From Anaerolineae bacterium (lineage in GTDB: Bacteria; Chloroflexota; Anaerolineae; JAAYZQ01): a DNA stretch of 30,365 nt. The stretch's first letter is position 1, and the number at the start of each line of letters is the position of its first letter. This document shows, in pieces, positions 7,662-14,847 of this stretch. The stretch lies in contig JAFGOG010000630.1 in the NCBI GenBank assembly GCA_016926595.1, forward strand, positions 1 through 30,365. Direction: 5' to 3'. The position numbers and the translations under genes were made by a program. The notes beneath the pieces are model-generated. The model had not been told where the DNA came from and made no database searches. It was given only the letters and a program-made list of their open reading frames with translations.

Positions 7662-7690
7662 TTGCGAAATCCATCCATTTGCGCTATAAT
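7662..7690 (+). promoter_or_regulatory. Promoter of the cbiM nickel/cobalt operon
   Basis: TTGCGA (7662-7667), 17-bp spacer, exact TATAAT (7685-7690). Transcription start is near 7697, inside the adjacent dyad. Confidence 0.8.
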
Positions 7691-7691
7691 T

Positions 7692-7707
7692 TTGCAATGG
7701 ATTGCAA
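7692..7707. promoter_or_regulatory. Candidate Nur-type operator, TTGCAA-N4-TTGCAA
   Basis: A perfect 7-bp inverted repeat TTGCAAT/ATTGCAA with two central bases lies immediately after the -10 box and covers the start of transcription, an ideal position for repression. As recalled, the box of the nickel regulator Nur of Streptomyces is tTGCaa-N5-ttGCAA, very similar except for spacing. A Fur-family gene is the last gene of this cluster. Binding is inferred. Confidence 0.6.
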
Positions 7708-7740
7708 CAACAATTTCACCACAACAAGCGGGAGGACATG

Positions 7741-8391
7741 ATGCACATTCCAGATGGGTTTTTGGACACCGCGACTTCTGCCGTGGCCTGGGTGGCTGCG
7801 GCAGGGGGCGTGGCTGTGGCGACGCGCCAGGTCAACAAGACGCTGAGCGAGCGCCAGGTGCCGCTGATGGGCGTTTCGGCGGCGTTCATCTTTGCCGCGC
7901 AGATGATGAACTTTACCGTCGCCGGCGGCACATCGGGACACCTGCTGGGCGGCGCGCTGGCGGCGATCCTGCTCGGGCCATGGGCAGGTACGTTAGTCAT
8001 CTCCTGCGTGCTGGCCGTACAGGCCCTGCTGTTTCAAGATGGCGGGCTGGTCGCCCTGGGTGCCAATATCCTGAACATGGCCGTGCTCGGGGTGTGGTCG
8101 GGCTGGTTCGTTTATGTGGGCCTCAAGCGGCTGCTCGGCGAAAAGAGCTGGGCGGTGGTCGCGCGCGGGTTTGCCGCGGGCTGGGTATCGGTCGTGCTGG
8201 CCTCGCTGCTGGCCGCGGTTGAACTGGCCGTGTCCGGCGCCTCACCGTGGGGAGTGGTGCTCCCGGCGATGGGCGGCGTACACGCTCTGATCGGCATTGG
8301 CGAAGGGTTGATCACGGTGGCCGTGCTGGCCTTTTTGCACGCCACCCGTCCCGACCTGTTGGCGCTGCATTCGGCTGCGTCGGAAGCGTAA
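7741..8391 (+). CDS. cbiM: CbiM/NikM, S component of a nickel/cobalt ECF transporter
   Basis: A 216-residue membrane protein beginning MHIPDGFLD, the hallmark N-terminus of CbiM/NikM in which the amino group, His2 and a later His bind the metal. Two ATGs are adjacent (7738 and 7741); 7741 is chosen because it places His at position 2, which metal binding requires. A GGGAGG site (7730-7735) precedes both. Conserved segments FAAQMMNFTVAGGTSGHLLG and ALLFQDGGLVALGANILNM are typical. Six to seven hydrophobic helices follow. It works with the PDGLE protein, CbiQ and CbiO downstream. CooT next door argues for nickel over cobalt. Confidence 0.96.
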   Translation: MHIPDGFLDTATSAVAWVAAAGGVAVATRQVNKTLSERQVPLMGVSAAFIFAAQMMNFTVAGGTSGHLLGGALAAILLGPWAGTLVISCVLAVQALLFQDGGLVALGANILNMAVLGVWSGWFVYVGLKRLLGEKSWAVVARGFAAGWVSVVLASLLAAVELAVSGASPWGVVLPAMGGVHALIGIGEGLITVAVLAFLHATRPDLLALHSAASEA

Positions 8392-8403
8392 GGAGAAAGC
8401 GAG

Positions 8404-8700
8404 ATGATAAAAAAGTACTGGTGGCTGATCGGGCTGCTGATCGCCCTCGCTGTGACCCTGTTTTCCCCGTTGGCCTCGCCCTATCTCGACGGGTTGGAAC
8501 GCGTCGCCGAAGACAAGGGATTCATCGACCGGGCCCAGGACGCCCCTTACGAGATCGTTCCCGACTATGTGTTCCCAGGCATCGCCGATGAGCGCGCGGC
8601 GACCATCATGGCCGGGCTGATTGGCACGCTGGTGGTGTTCGGGCTGGGCTATGGCCTGGCCTGGATCTTGCGCCGGCGGGCCAAACAGGCCTTACCATGA
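8404..8700 (+). CDS. PDGLE-domain protein (CbiN/NikN-like subunit)
   Basis: A 98-residue protein with an N-terminal helix (residues 6-26), a periplasmic segment containing ASPYLDGLERVAEDKGF, and a C-terminal helix (about 67-90) ending in basic residues. The segment is the PDGLE domain of NikN/CbiN-type small subunits, with Leu replacing the usual Pro of P-D-G-L-E. These subunits help CbiM load metal. AAGGAG precedes the start; the end overlaps cbiQ by four bases (ATGA). Confidence 0.9.
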   Translation: MIKKYWWLIGLLIALAVTLFSPLASPYLDGLERVAEDKGFIDRAQDAPYEIVPDYVFPGIADERAATIMAGLIGTLVVFGLGYGLAWILRRRAKQALP

Positions 8701-9503
8701 TCCTGCAGCCTGCGTTGGAGTCGTATCACGTCGCCGACAGCCCGATCCACCGGCTCGACGCCCGGCTCAAGCTGCTGGCGACGCTGGCGTTTGTGCTGGC
8801 CGTGACCAGCTTGCCGCCATCGGCGTGGGCAGCGCTGCTGCTGCTGGGGGTCGTCGCCCTCGCGCTGACGGTCAGCTCACGCGTGCCGCTGGTCACGGCA
8901 CTCAAACGCTCGCTGATCGCCCTGCCCTTTGCCGGCATGATCGCCCTGTCGATCCCGTTCACCCGTGGCGGCCTGGTGCTCTGGCGGGTTCAGCTTGGAT
9001 CCTGGACGCTGGCGGTCACTGACCTGGGGTTGGTCACCTGGACATCGATCGTGGTCAAAGCCTGGCTGTCGGTGTGGGTCAGCGGGCTGTTGGTGGCGAC
9101 CACGCCCTTTCCGGCCTTGCTCAAGGCCATGCAAGCCTTGCGGCTTCCCCAGATCCTGGTCACCATCATCGCCTTGATGGTCCGCTATCTGTTCGTCCTC
9201 GTCGACGAAGCCACGCGCCTGCAGACGGCTCGCCAGGCTCGTTCGGCCGGAACGGCGGCGACGGCGCGGGCGGGCGGCACGCTGTTCTGGCGGGTCAAGG
9301 TGCTGGGCGGGATGATCGGTTCGCTGTTCATCCGCAGCTATGAGCGCAGCGAGCGCATCTATCACGCCATGCTGTCGCGCGGTTACGATGGGCAGTGGCC
9401 CGCGTTGAACCCGCTCATATGGCAGCCACAGGACACCTGGGCCGGCATCCTGCTGGGGACATGCCTGACCGCCATTGCTATCCTTGGCCAGGTGATGGGG
9501 TAG
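8697..9503 (+). CDS. cbiQ: CbiQ, T component of the nickel/cobalt ECF transporter
   Basis: A 268-residue transmembrane coupling protein. It begins with the characteristic HVADSPIHRLDARLKLL and has five or so hydrophobic helices, then the cytosolic coupling segment RSYERSERIYHAMLSRGYDG (about residues 203-222), whose A-R-G-like motif contacts the ATPase. Translation is coupled to the PDGLE gene by an ATGA overlap. It connects CbiM with CbiO. Confidence 0.95.
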   Translation: MILQPALESYHVADSPIHRLDARLKLLATLAFVLAVTSLPPSAWAALLLLGVVALALTVSSRVPLVTALKRSLIALPFAGMIALSIPFTRGGLVLWRVQLGSWTLAVTDLGLVTWTSIVVKAWLSVWVSGLLVATTPFPALLKAMQALRLPQILVTIIALMVRYLFVLVDEATRLQTARQARSAGTAATARAGGTLFWRVKVLGGMIGSLFIRSYERSERIYHAMLSRGYDGQWPALNPLIWQPQDTWAGILLGTCLTAIAILGQVMG

Positions 9504-9507
9504 GCCC

Positions 9508-10263
9508 ATGCAGCCATTGATCGAGATCGAGAACCTGTCTTTCGCCTACCCCGATGGGCACGCCGCTTTGCATGGCGTGGATCTGGCCATCTATCCGGGC
9601 GATAAAGTCGCCATCGTCGGGCCCAACGGTGCGGGCAAGTCGACCCTGTTCTTGCACCTGAACGGCATTTTGAGCGCCTCACCAGCCCACGGCGCGGGGA
9701 GCGTGCGCGTGGCTGGCATCGAGATCAACAACCGCACGGCGCGGCAGGTTCGGGCGCTGGTCGGCCTCGTCTTTCAGGATCCCGACGACCAGCTCTTTTC
9801 GCCGACAGTTTTCGAGGACGTGGCCTTTGGCCCGCTGCATATGGGCTTGCCCGCCGCCGATGTGCGCGAGCGGGTCACCTACGCGCTGTCGGAGGTGGCC
9901 ATGCATGGCTACGAGGCTCGCATGCCACACCATCTCAGCCTGGGCGAACGCAAGCGCATCGCGATCGCCACCGTTCTATCGATGAATCCGGACATCCTGG
10001 TTCTCGACGAACCGTCGGCGGGGCTCGATCCCCGCGCACGCCGCAGCCTGATCGGACTGTTGCGTTCGCTGCCGCAAACGATGCTCGTCGCCACCCACGA
10101 CATGCGCCTGGTGTGGGAGCTGTGCCCGCGCACCGTGGTGATCGACGGAGGGCGCATTGCCGCCGACGGCCCAACCGCCGAACTGTTGTGCGACCAAACG
10201 CTGATGGAACAGCATGGGCTGGAGACGCCGTTGGAAGCGCTCAGTGCTGCCGCCGTTTGTTGA
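9508..10263 (+). CDS. cbiO: CbiO, ATPase of the nickel/cobalt ECF transporter
   Basis: A 251-residue ABC ATPase with Walker A GPNGAGKST (about residues 38-46), the Q-loop GLVFQDPDDQLFSPTVFEDVAFGP typical of ECF ATPases, signature LSLGERKR, Walker B ILVLDEPSAGLDP and switch His (ATHD). It starts four bases after cbiQ. The four cbi genes make a complete group I ECF transporter with dedicated ATPase. Confidence 0.96.
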   Translation: MQPLIEIENLSFAYPDGHAALHGVDLAIYPGDKVAIVGPNGAGKSTLFLHLNGILSASPAHGAGSVRVAGIEINNRTARQVRALVGLVFQDPDDQLFSPTVFEDVAFGPLHMGLPAADVRERVTYALSEVAMHGYEARMPHHLSLGERKRIAIATVLSMNPDILVLDEPSAGLDPRARRSLIGLLRSLPQTMLVATHDMRLVWELCPRTVVIDGGRIAADGPTAELLCDQTLMEQHGLETPLEALSAAAVC

Positions 10264-10285
10264 TCGGCGACGGGCGTGTTATACT
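10257..10285 (+). promoter_or_regulatory. Possible internal promoter before cooT
   Basis: TTGTTG (10257-10262), 17-bp spacer, TATACT (10280-10285) at the end of cbiO. It would give the cooT-81aa-fur part separate expression in addition to readthrough from the cbiM promoter. The -35 match is weak. Confidence 0.45.
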
Positions 10286-10321
10286 TTGTAGACTGTCATT
10301 AGCAGGTTAGGAGCGAACGAG

Positions 10322-10525
10322 ATGTGCCAGGCAACTGTATACCTCGACGAACAAAAAATCATGGAAGACGTGATCTGGTTGGAACCGACGGCCGATGGCC
10401 TGCGGATGCGCACCTTTTTCAGCGATCCGGTAGAGGTCAGAGCCAGGCTCGTGGGGATCGACCTGCTCAAACACCGAGTGCTGCTGAAGTCGGCCGAGCA
10501 GTTACAGAAAGGAAACGAAGGATGA
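10322..10525 (+). CDS. cooT: CooT-family nickel-binding protein
   Basis: A 67-residue protein with the family's N-terminus MCQATVYL, where Cys2 is the nickel ligand in CooT of Rhodospirillum rubrum, and the later V.GIDLL.H.VLL pattern. CooT-like proteins are dimeric cytosolic Ni(II) carriers feeding nickel enzymes such as CO dehydrogenase. Its place straight after cbiMNQO strongly supports nickel as the transported metal. A GGAG site precedes the start; the stop overlaps the next start. Confidence 0.92.
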   Translation: MCQATVYLDEQKIMEDVIWLEPTADGLRMRTFFSDPVEVRARLVGIDLLKHRVLLKSAEQLQKGNEG

Positions 10526-10767
10526 CCGAGATCGAAAAACTGCGCGCCTTGCTGCCGCACTGGATCGAGCACAACCGTGAGCATGCCGTCGAGTTTGAGC
10601 GCTGGGCCGGCACGGCCGAGTCGGTCGGCCACCAGGATGCTGCTGATCTGATTCGTCAGGCGATCCAAACCATGCAGCAGGCGAATGACGATCTGGAAAA
10701 GGCCCTGGACGCGCTCGGCGGGCCGGTGTCCCTGGAAATATACGGCCACCACGGCCACGCTCACTGA
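10522..10767 (+). CDS. Small helical protein with His-rich C-terminus, probable nickel partner
   Basis: An 81-residue, highly helical protein: MTEIEKLRALLPHWIEHNREHAVEF, then an amphipathic helix (about residues 30-62), then a tail YGHHGHAH. The ATG at 10522 overlaps the cooT stop and has GAAAGGAA upstream; longer in-frame starts run through cooT and are not credible. I recognise it only as a family that accompanies CooT. The four His of the tail plus WIEHNREH suggest metal binding, perhaps nickel storage or transfer to CooT. That role is inferred. Confidence 0.75.
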   Translation: MTEIEKLRALLPHWIEHNREHAVEFERWAGTAESVGHQDAADLIRQAIQTMQQANDDLEKALDALGGPVSLEIYGHHGHAH

Positions 10768-10799
10768 AAGGCGCCCACTGGAAGGAAGGTGCACCAACG

Positions 10800-11243
10800 A
10801 TGGCCTGCGAAGAGGTTTTCCTGGAGAAACTGCGTGCGCGCGGCCTGCGCCTCACCCCGCAGCGCGAGATGATCCTGTCGGCCATGCACGAGATAAAAGG
10901 GCTGGCTACGGTCGAAGAGGTCTATGCCCGCGTCCAGGCCGTCACCTCGGCGGTGGATGTCTCGACGGTATACCGGACGCTGGATCTGCTGCAGGCATTC
11001 GACATCGTGGCCTGCATCGATTGCGGCGATGGCCAACACCGCTACGAACTGCTGGGCGTACACGGCCCTCACATCCACCTGATCTGCCAATCGTGCGGCA
11101 AGGTGGTGGGCGTCGACCTGCAAGAAGCCCAGCCGCTCGCCGAGCAGTTCAGAGCCAGGTATGGGTTTGCTGCCGACCTGGACCACCTCACGATCTCGGG
11201 GCTGTGCCAGGCGTGTGCCGAGCGTGCGGCAAAAACGCCCTAA
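10800..11243 (+). CDS. Fur-family metalloregulator, probably nickel-responsive (Nur-like)
   Basis: A 147-residue regulator: N-terminal winged helix (LTPQREMIL.AM.....TVEEVYA; STVYRTLDLL at 55-64 is the recognition helix), then the dimer domain with H80, H88, H91, H93 and two structural zinc pairs CQSC (97-100) and CQAC (136-139). Family members sense Fe, Zn, Mn, Ni or peroxide. Position at the end of a nickel uptake locus, and the TTGCAA dyad at the head of it, favour nickel sensing and autoregulation. Assignment to Nur rather than Zur or Fur cannot be settled from residues alone. GGAAGG lies upstream of the ATG. Confidence 0.93.
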   Translation: MACEEVFLEKLRARGLRLTPQREMILSAMHEIKGLATVEEVYARVQAVTSAVDVSTVYRTLDLLQAFDIVACIDCGDGQHRYELLGVHGPHIHLICQSCGKVVGVDLQEAQPLAEQFRARYGFAADLDHLTISGLCQACAERAAKTP

Positions 11244-11262
11244 GTTTTTTCGGCGTTCTTTT
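11234..11262 (+). terminator. Possible terminator after the Fur-family gene
   Basis: AACGCC (11234-11239) can pair with GGCGTT (11252-11257) around a 12-base loop, followed by CTTTT. The stem includes the end of the coding region. Weak but correctly placed. Confidence 0.45.
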
Positions 11263-11272
11263 GGACTTGGAC

Positions 11273-11301
11273 TTGTGCAAATCCTGATTCCATGCTAGAA
11301 T
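11273..11301 (+). promoter_or_regulatory. Promoter of the selenium operon leader
   Basis: TTGTGC (11273-11278), 17-bp spacer, TAGAAT (11296-11301) with an extended -10 TG (11293-11294). Predicted start of transcription near 11308, about 295 bases before yedE. Confidence 0.65.
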
Positions 11302-11307
11302 GGCTGC

Positions 11308-11531
11308 CATTGAACCCTTGATAGATGGCCCAACAGGAGTGAAAAAGTGTTTAGGGTGACTCACCGCCAAATCTGATCGGTGTGCCCGAGCGCCAGTTGG
11401 CGTTCACGACCTGTCCAGCACACACCAGCGGACGGCGAAGCCTTCCTCAGAACGGACGGTGAAGCCGCCCCCTAACCGGGCATGGGATGTTCTCCCTGAC
11501 CGCTGCTGGCGTGTGCCGGCAGCGGTTTTTT
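11308..11531 (+). ncRNA. Structured leader RNA upstream of yedE, candidate riboswitch or sRNA
   Basis: The 224-base segment between promoter and terminator has no gene but much structure. TTAGGG (11351-11356) pairs with CCCTAA (11470-11475), closing a multibranched domain. Within it are GGTG/CACC (11355-11365), GGTGTG (11379-11384) with CACACC (11421-11426) enclosing CGCC-AGTT-GGCG (11391-11402), and two copies of GGACGG(C/T)GAAGCC (11430-11442, 11454-11466) able to form GG(C/T)-GAA-GCC hairpins. A terminator follows. GCACAC (11418-11423) can alternatively pair with GTGTGC (11511-11516) in the terminator, a possible switch. It matches no riboswitch class I know. Fold and function are inferred. 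Confidence 0.55.
11500..11531 (+). terminator. Strong intrinsic terminator in the selenium operon leader
   Basis: CCGCTGCTGGC (11500-11510), loop GTGT, GCCGGCAGCGG (11515-11525) with one G-U pair, then six T (11526-11531). It stands about 70 bases before the yedE start, after the leader RNA, so the operon needs readthrough, or the leader is a stand-alone RNA. Confidence 0.88.
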
Positions 11532-11602
11532 GATCCATGTCGTGGCCTGCGGCAAGTGGCGTCGTGGGACGCGTGGTGATAACAATAGAAAAGGGAGAAT
11601 CC

Positions 11603-12730
11603 ATGTCCGAAAAGTTAACCCGTTTCTTTGCTTCGCGCTGGGGGATCATCCTCGCCGGGGCCGTGATCGGCGTCCTGGCGCCGCTGCTGCAGGTCGCAGG
11701 GAACCCCAAGAACATGGGCATCTGCGTGGCCTGCTTTGAGCGGGACATTGCCGGAGCGTTGGGGCTGCACCGCGCCGCCGTCGTCCAGTACGTCCGGCCC
11801 GAGATCGTCGGCTTTGTGCTGGGCGCGACGATCGCCGCGCTGCTATTCCGCGAGTTCAAAGCCCGCGCCGGCTCTGCCCCGATCGTGCGCTTTGTGCTGG
11901 GCATACTGGCCATGATCGGCGCATTGGCTTTCCTGGGCTGCCCCTGGCGGGCGCTTTTGCGCTTTTCGGCCGGCGATCTGAACGCCATTATCGGCCTGCT
12001 TGGCCTGGCAGCCGGCATCTTTGTCGGCGTGCTGTTCCTCAAGTCCGGTTACAACCTCGGTCGCTCGCACGCCACCTATGCCGCCGTCGGCTGGATCATG
12101 CCTGTGATGATGATCGGCTTGCTCCTGCTGCTCGTCTTCCGGGTCAAGGTAAGCGACACAGGCGCCCTCTTTTTCAGCGAGGCCGGCCCCGGTTCGCAGC
12201 ATGCTTTCTGGCTGATCTCACTGGGAGCCGGGCTGCTGATCGGCTTTTTGGCCCAACGCACCCGCTTCTGCACGATGGGGTCGATCCGCGACGTGATCTT
12301 GATGGGCGACACCCACCTGATCAGTGGCCTGGGGGCGCTGGTCATTTTTGCCATCCTCACCAACCTGCTCCTGGGACAGTTTGGCCCCATCGCTTTCTTT
12401 GGCCAGCCGGTGGCGCACAGCCAGCACCTGTGGAACTTTTTAGGGATGGCACTGGCCGGGCTGGTTTTTGCCCTGGCAGGCGGCTGTCCGGGCCGCCAGC
12501 TTTTCCTGGCCGGTGAGGGAGATAGCGATTCAGGCGTGTTTGTGCTGGGCATGATCGTCGGCGCGGGCCTGGCCCACAACTTTGCCCTGGCTGGCTCGCC
12601 GGATACGGTGATGGAAGGTGTGAAAAAGGTCGGCGGCATCGGTCCGTACGGCATGGCGGCGGTGGTGCTGGGTTTGGTGGTCTGCGTTGTCATTGGCTTG
12701 ACAATGCGTGAAAAGATGGAGGTAAAGTGA
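11603..12730 (+). CDS. yedE: YedE-family putative selenium transporter
   Basis: A 375-residue membrane protein with about ten hydrophobic helices. Cys motifs typical of YeeE/YedE proteins are present: GICVACF near residues 38-44, FLGCPWR, TRFCTMGSIRD and AGGCPGRQL. YedE of this subfamily is found with yedF and selD and is proposed to import selenium compounds. The start at 11603 has AAGGGAG (11591-11597); an upstream in-frame ATG at 11537 lacks a site and lies just past the terminator. One base separates its stop from the next gene. Confidence 0.93.
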   Translation: MSEKLTRFFASRWGIILAGAVIGVLAPLLQVAGNPKNMGICVACFERDIAGALGLHRAAVVQYVRPEIVGFVLGATIAALLFREFKARAGSAPIVRFVLGILAMIGALAFLGCPWRALLRFSAGDLNAIIGLLGLAAGIFVGVLFLKSGYNLGRSHATYAAVGWIMPVMMIGLLLLLVFRVKVSDTGALFFSEAGPGSQHAFWLISLGAGLLIGFLAQRTRFCTMGSIRDVILMGDTHLISGLGALVIFAILTNLLLGQFGPIAFFGQPVAHSQHLWNFLGMALAGLVFALAGGCPGRQLFLAGEGDSDSGVFVLGMIVGAGLAHNFALAGSPDTVMEGVKKVGGIGPYGMAAVVLGLVVCVVIGLTMREKMEVK

Positions 12731-12731
12731 A

Positions 12732-12941
12732 ATGGCTCACACGGTAGATGCGCGGGGACTATCTTGCCCCCAACCGGTTATCCTGGCTCGCAAGGCCATC
12801 CAGGCCGGCGAGTTCCCGATCGAGCTGCTAGTCGACACCGTGACCTCGCGCGAGAACGTCCGGCGCGCGGCAGAGAAACTTGGCTGCACAGTGCGGGTCG
12901 AGCAGATGGGAGACGAATTCAAGCTGACGCTCAAGAAATGA
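12732..12941 (+). CDS. TusA/SirA-like sulfurtransferase-type protein
   Basis: A 69-residue TusA-fold protein with the signature VDARGLSCPQPVIL; Cys12 is the expected persulfide or perselenide carrier. It lies between yedE and yedF, so it likely relays selenium between the transporter, the desulfurase-like enzyme and SelD. Within the family TusA carries sulfur; the selenium role is inferred from context. GGAGG ends yedE and serves as its ribosome-binding site. Confidence 0.92.
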   Translation: MAHTVDARGLSCPQPVILARKAIQAGEFPIELLVDTVTSRENVRRAAEKLGCTVRVEQMGDEFKLTLKK

Positions 12942-12954
12942 ACCACTAAACGAC

Positions 12955-13008
12955 AAACCCATGAACAATGGGCCAATGAACCACATACAGCCCATTGTTC
13001 ATGGGTTT
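12955..13008. repeat. Perfect 19-bp inverted repeat between the TusA-like gene and yedF
   Basis: Arms 12955-12973 and 12990-13008 are exact reverse complements with a 16-base loop. There is no T-run, and the stem ends about 13 bases before the yedF start, so it could limit yedF translation or mark an mRNA processing or stabilising site. It may also be a mobile palindrome. Confidence 0.75.
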
Positions 13009-13021
13009 CAAGGATGAATGA

Positions 13022-13624
13022 ATGTCAAAGATAGTCGATGCACGTGGGCTTCCATGCCCGCAGCCGGTCATCCTGACCCGCAACGCAATGCGCGATAATG
13101 ATGCTGTCATAACCATCGTGGACAACGAGACGGCCCAGCAGAATGTAACCCGTATGGCCGAAAAGGCCGGGGCCACGGTGCAGGTTGAACAGAAAGAGGA
13201 TGGTATCTACCTCCACATCCATGGTCACACCGGTGGCGAGCAAACGCCGCAGGAAGAAGAGGTCGTCTGCGAAGCAGATCCCGCCGGCGGGCCGCTGGTG
13301 TTGGTCATCCCGAGCGAGTTCATGGGGCGCGGCGACGACGAGTTGGGCCAACTTCTCATCCGCGGCTTTTTTCACACCTTGGGTGAGGTAATGCCGCTGC
13401 CTGACACGATCATCTTTTTCAACAGTGGGGTCAGGCTGGTTGTGCAAGGCTCTCCTGTTCTGGAGGACGTAAAGGCCCTGAGCGAGCAGGGTGTAGAGAT
13501 CCTGGCCTGCGGCACCTGCCTGGGGCATTATGGGTTGAAGGAGCAGGTCGCCATCGGTGAGGTGTCCAACATGTACACTATCGCTGAGACCATGCTGCGC
13601 GCCGGTAAGGTGGTAAGCCTGTAA
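13022..13624 (+). CDS. yedF: YedF, sulfurtransferase-like selenium metabolism protein
   Basis: A 200-residue protein with an N-terminal TusA-like domain (VDARGLPCPQPVIL; Cys12) and a C-terminal DsrE-like domain from about residue 95 (LVIPSEFMGRGDDELGQLLIRGFF...FFNSGVRL...CGTCLGHYGL). This two-domain form is the YedF of selenium-using bacteria. Two Cys in ACGTCLGHYG (about residues 161-164) are the DsrE-like redox pair. It is expected to handle selenium between desulfurase and SelD. AAGGATG is upstream of the ATG, just after the 19-bp inverted repeat. Confidence 0.94.
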   Translation: MSKIVDARGLPCPQPVILTRNAMRDNDAVITIVDNETAQQNVTRMAEKAGATVQVEQKEDGIYLHIHGHTGGEQTPQEEEVVCEADPAGGPLVLVIPSEFMGRGDDELGQLLIRGFFHTLGEVMPLPDTIIFFNSGVRLVVQGSPVLEDVKALSEQGVEILACGTCLGHYGLKEQVAIGEVSNMYTIAETMLRAGKVVSL

Positions 13625-13634
13625 GGAGATCGAG

Positions 13635-14807
13635 ATGATCTATTTTGACAACGCCGCCACCTCCTGGCCCAAGCCGCCGGGTGTGGTCGAAGCGATGGTA
13701 CACTTTATGCAAGAGGTGGGCGCCAATCCCGGCCGGGCTGCCCATCGCCGGGCCATCGACGCCGGGCGGATCGTCTATGGGGCCCGCGAGACGGTGTGCG
13801 AGCTGTTCCACGCCCCCGATCCGCTGCGCCTGGTGTGGTGCAAGAACGTGACCGAGGCGCTCAACCTGGCACTGCGCGGCCTGCTGCGGCCCGGCGACCA
13901 CGTGGTCACCAGCTCAATGGAGCACAACTCGACCATGCGCCCCCTACGTGTGCTGGAGCAGGATGGCGTCACAGTGACAGTCGTAAGGTGCACCCCACAG
14001 GGTGTGCTGCACCCAGCCGACTTGGAAGCAGCGATCCAGCCGAACACCAAACTGGTAGCACTCAACCACGCCTCCAATGTGGTAGGCACGCTGCTGCCGG
14101 TCGCCGAGGTGGGCGCGATCTGTCGCCAACGCGGCATCCTGCTGCTGGTAGACGCCGCCCAGACAGGCGGCGCTTGCCCGATCGACTTTCAGGCCGACCA
14201 GATCGACCTGCTGGGTTTCACCGGCCACAAATCGCTGGGCGGCCCGATGGGCACCGGCGGCCTGATCATCGGCGAGCGGGTAGACGAGGCGCAGCTTGAG
14301 CCACTGATTCGCGGTGGCACGGGCAGCCGCTCGGAGCACGAGCTGCAGCCCGATTTTTTGCCCGACATGTGCGAAAGCGGCACACCAAATGCAGTCGGCC
14401 TGGCAGGGCTGCAGGCGGGCGTGCGCTGGGTACTGGCCCAAGGCGTCGAGCGTATTCGCGCCCACGAGGTAACGCTCGCGCAGCGGCTGATCGAGGGTCT
14501 GCGAGACATCCCCGGCGTAGTTGTCTATGGTACGCTGGACGCAGAGCTGCAAACGGCGACAGTGTCGTTCAACGTCGCCGGCATGCTCTCCTCAGAGCTC
14601 GGGTTGCGATTGGATGACGAGTACGGTGTCATGTGCCGGGTGGGCCTGCACTGCTCGCCGGCCGCGCACAAGACAATCGGCACCTTTCCGGCCGGCACGG
14701 TGCGCTTTGGTCTGAGCGCGTTTAACACTATGGACGAGGTCAAGGCTGCGCTGGCGGCTGTAGCGGCGTTGGCCGGGGAAGCCATTGACCCGGATAAGGC
14801 AGGATAA
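13635..14807 (+). CDS. Cysteine desulfurase/selenocysteine lyase-like PLP enzyme
   Basis: A 390-residue class V aminotransferase-fold enzyme. MIYFDNAATSWPKP opens it; the PLP lysine is K199 in FTGHKSLGG and the catalytic cysteine is C340 in LHCSPAAHKTIGTFP. RRAIDAGRIVYGARE near the N-terminus is typical of the cysteine desulfurase family subgroup that accompanies selD and yedF. It releases S or Se from cysteine or selenocysteine; selenium mobilisation for SelD is the likely role from context. AAGGAG precedes the ATG, 10 bases after yedF. Confidence 0.93.
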   Translation: MIYFDNAATSWPKPPGVVEAMVHFMQEVGANPGRAAHRRAIDAGRIVYGARETVCELFHAPDPLRLVWCKNVTEALNLALRGLLRPGDHVVTSSMEHNSTMRPLRVLEQDGVTVTVVRCTPQGVLHPADLEAAIQPNTKLVALNHASNVVGTLLPVAEVGAICRQRGILLLVDAAQTGGACPIDFQADQIDLLGFTGHKSLGGPMGTGGLIIGERVDEAQLEPLIRGGTGSRSEHELQPDFLPDMCESGTPNAVGLAGLQAGVRWVLAQGVERIRAHEVTLAQRLIEGLRDIPGVVVYGTLDAELQTATVSFNVAGMLSSELGLRLDDEYGVMCRVGLHCSPAAHKTIGTFPAGTVRFGLSAFNTMDEVKAALAAVAALAGEAIDPDKAG

Positions 14808-14847
14808 TGCCTATGGCACCGGCGTTCCGGCGTAGAAACGGAGGTCT

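Noticed and set aside
11341..11480. tRNA-Sec (selC) in the selenium operon leader
   Set aside because: No TCA anticodon within a pairing stem, no T-loop GGTTC/GAATCC sequence and no acceptor stem could be found.
11308..11531. Cobalamin, TPP, FMN, SAM or Moco riboswitch
   Set aside because: None of the invariant boxes I know for these classes (B12 box, CTGAGA, RFN core, and others) is present.
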